From assembly GCA_947173865.1 (NCBI GenBank), contig CAMWGS010000111.1:1-6669 (forward strand): a DNA stretch of 6,669 nt, given 5' to 3'. Positions 5,995 to 6,669 of this stretch are shown here, in pieces. Below the pieces are notes generated by a model. It saw nothing but the letters and a program-made list of their open reading frames with translations. It searched no databases and had not been told where the DNA came from. The position numbers and the translations under genes were made by a program. Within the stretch, counting starts at the first letter, position 1. Each line of letters opens with the position of its first letter. The DNA is from an uncultured Ruminococcus sp. (lineage in GTDB: Bacteria; Bacillota; Clostridia; Oscillospirales; Ruminococcaceae).

Positions 5995-6423
5995 TTAATA
6001 TTCGTAAGCAACGGGCTTCTGAGCAGCCTGATTGTGTTCTGCACCCTTATAAGTTCTGAGTCTCTTGAGCTGAGCTCTGCCGAGAGTATTGTTAGGGAGC
6101 ATACCGTTTACAGCGATAGTCATAGCTCTGTCTGCCTGATTAGCCATCATGTCCTTGTAAGAAATGGACTTAAGACCGCCAATCCAGCCTGTATGCCAGT
6201 AATACTTTTTCTGTTCAAGCTTCTTGCCTGTGAGGATAGCCTTATCACAGTTAATGATAATAACGTGGTCTCCGCAGTCTACGTTGGGAGTAAAAGTAGG
6301 CTTATGTTTGCCTCTGAGAATATGAGCTGCCTTAGCTGCCACACGGCCGAGAGGCTGTCCCTCTGCATCAAGGATATACCATGTACGCTTTACGTCAGCA
6401 GGCTTTGTCAGTGTAGTTGACAT
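5995..6423 (-). CDS. rplM: 50S ribosomal protein L13 (uL13)
   Basis: L13 is an early-assembling protein of the large subunit that binds 23S rRNA. The 142-aa product matches the family in length and motifs: RTWYILDAEGQPLGRVAAKA near the start, HKPTFTPNVDCGDHVIIIN, the YYWHTGWIGGLK segment, and the C-terminal NGMLPNNTLGRAQLKRLRTY. The frame is open up to 6564, but the real start is ATG 6423-6421: AGGAGGA (minus strand, 6437-6431) lies 7 bases before it and the protein then begins MSTTLTKPADVKRTWY. The longer reading would run through the promoter and leader. It is the first gene of the operon with rpsI. Host core gene, not part of the mobile element. Confidence 0.98.
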   Translation of the reverse strand: MSTTLTKPADVKRTWYILDAEGQPLGRVAAKAAHILRGKHKPTFTPNVDCGDHVIIINCDKAILTGKKLEQKKYYWHTGWIGGLKSISYKDMMANQADRAMTIAVNGMLPNNTLGRAQLKRLRTYKGAEHNQAAQKPVAYEY

Positions 6424-6520
6424 AAAAAATTCCTCCTGTAAAATATCGGTAACAGAAACGAAAACAGCGTAAATCCGCAGTTTGTCAAGTTTCCGGCGTG
6501 TTTTCCACGCAGTGACAGGT
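6424..6520 (-). promoter_or_regulatory. 5' leader of rplM-rpsI mRNA, possible L13 autoregulatory leader
   Basis: About 95 nt separate the expected transcription start (near 6515-6519) from the rplM start. In the transcript, GCGUG-GAAAA-CACGC (6510-6496) forms a compact 5-bp hairpin, and UGUCA (6517-6513) can pair with UGACA (6487-6483) to enclose it. Ribosomal protein leaders upstream of rplM that bind L13 are known in Firmicutes (Rfam L13 leader), but I cannot confirm a match to that consensus. The structure is visible and the regulatory role is inferred from family knowledge. Confidence 0.45.
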
Positions 6521-6523
6521 ATT

Positions 6524-6552
6524 ATTATACATGATAAAAAAGAGTTTGTCAA
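6524..6552 (-). promoter_or_regulatory. Consensus sigma-A promoter of rplM-rpsI
   Basis: On the minus strand TTGACA (6552-6547) and TATAAT (6529-6524) are separated by exactly 17 bp. Both hexamers are perfect, as expected for a highly expressed ribosomal protein operon. An A-rich stretch upstream (6574-6566) may act as an UP element. Confidence 0.92.
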
Positions 6553-6669
6553 GGGGGAAAACAACTTTTTTTTAATCTATATCATAAAATCTCTTTAATT
6601 CTCTTATTTTTTCTCACTTTCTCTCATTATCTCATGTTTCATTCTAAAAAAATTATCCTGATATATTTG
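6553..6669. other. AT-rich noncoding region upstream of rplM
   Basis: No credible gene is visible. The plus strand is pyrimidine-rich with TCTC at about 10-bp steps (6590, 6600, 6612, 6620/6622, 6630). On the minus strand a 12-codon frame (MKHEIMRESEKK) exists but has no good ribosome binding site. The region probably holds upstream promoter DNA and the spacer to the next gene outside the window. Confidence 0.5.

Noticed and set aside
6034..6420. 128-aa plus-strand frame opposite rplM
   Set aside because: It is an antisense shadow of a conserved ribosomal gene. Its Ser/Cys-rich composition reflects the opposite strand's codons.
6424..6564. N-terminal extension of L13 to 6564
   Set aside because: It would translate through the consensus promoter and leader. 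Family length and the AGGAGGA site fix the start at 6423.
6597..6645. 12-codon minus-strand frame MKHEIMRESEKK as a leader peptide
   Set aside because: It lies upstream of the rplM promoter, so it is not in that transcript, and its ribosome binding site is weak.

Overview
The window looks like the right-hand end of an integrated mobile element next to a conserved ribosomal protein operon in a low-GC, Gram-positive anaerobe. The ribosomal proteins L13 and S9, the strong AGGAGG ribosome binding sites, the consensus sigma-A promoter and the protein style suggest Clostridia, most likely a Ruminococcus-like member of the Oscillospiraceae. That assignment is inferred from sequence feel, not from a search.

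Layout. Positions 1-479 hold the tail of an upstream reading frame and an unrecognised 144-aa charged protein, closed by a terminator-like hairpin (516-556). Positions 560-673 hold a candidate promoter and a perfect 11-bp inverted repeat that would lie in the leader of the next transcript. Positions 674-3958 hold a two-gene replication module: a D5/P4-type superfamily 3 helicase without a visible primase domain, and a DEVH-box superfamily 2 helicase 15 bases downstream. Positions 3959-4098 are noncoding with two dyads. They are followed by a small excisionase-like DNA-binding protein (4099-4326) and a tyrosine recombinase with all catalytic residues present (4350-5405), which ends in a strong terminator. 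Right after that terminator are three copies of GTTAGTTAC spaced 11 bp apart, probably recombinase or excisionase arm sites. The element ends near here, at the 3' end of rpsI.

The minus strand from 6552 down to 5515 is the host rplM-rpsI operon: a consensus promoter (TTGACA, 17 bp, TATAAT), a leader of about 95 nt, rplM (L13), rpsI (S9) and a terminator. It converges on the integrase gene.

How the parts fit: the recombinase and its small partner would insert and excise the element at the 3' end of rpsI. The two helicases would drive replication of the excised form, with the SF3 protein as the likely replicative hexamer. No relaxase, conjugation, capsid, terminase or recognisable defence gene is present, so the window cannot show whether this is an ICE, an IME, a prophage or a phage satellite. 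The least explained items are the primase-less two-helicase pair, the orphan 144-aa protein, the dyads in front of the replication and xis-int genes, and the phased triple repeat at the element end.
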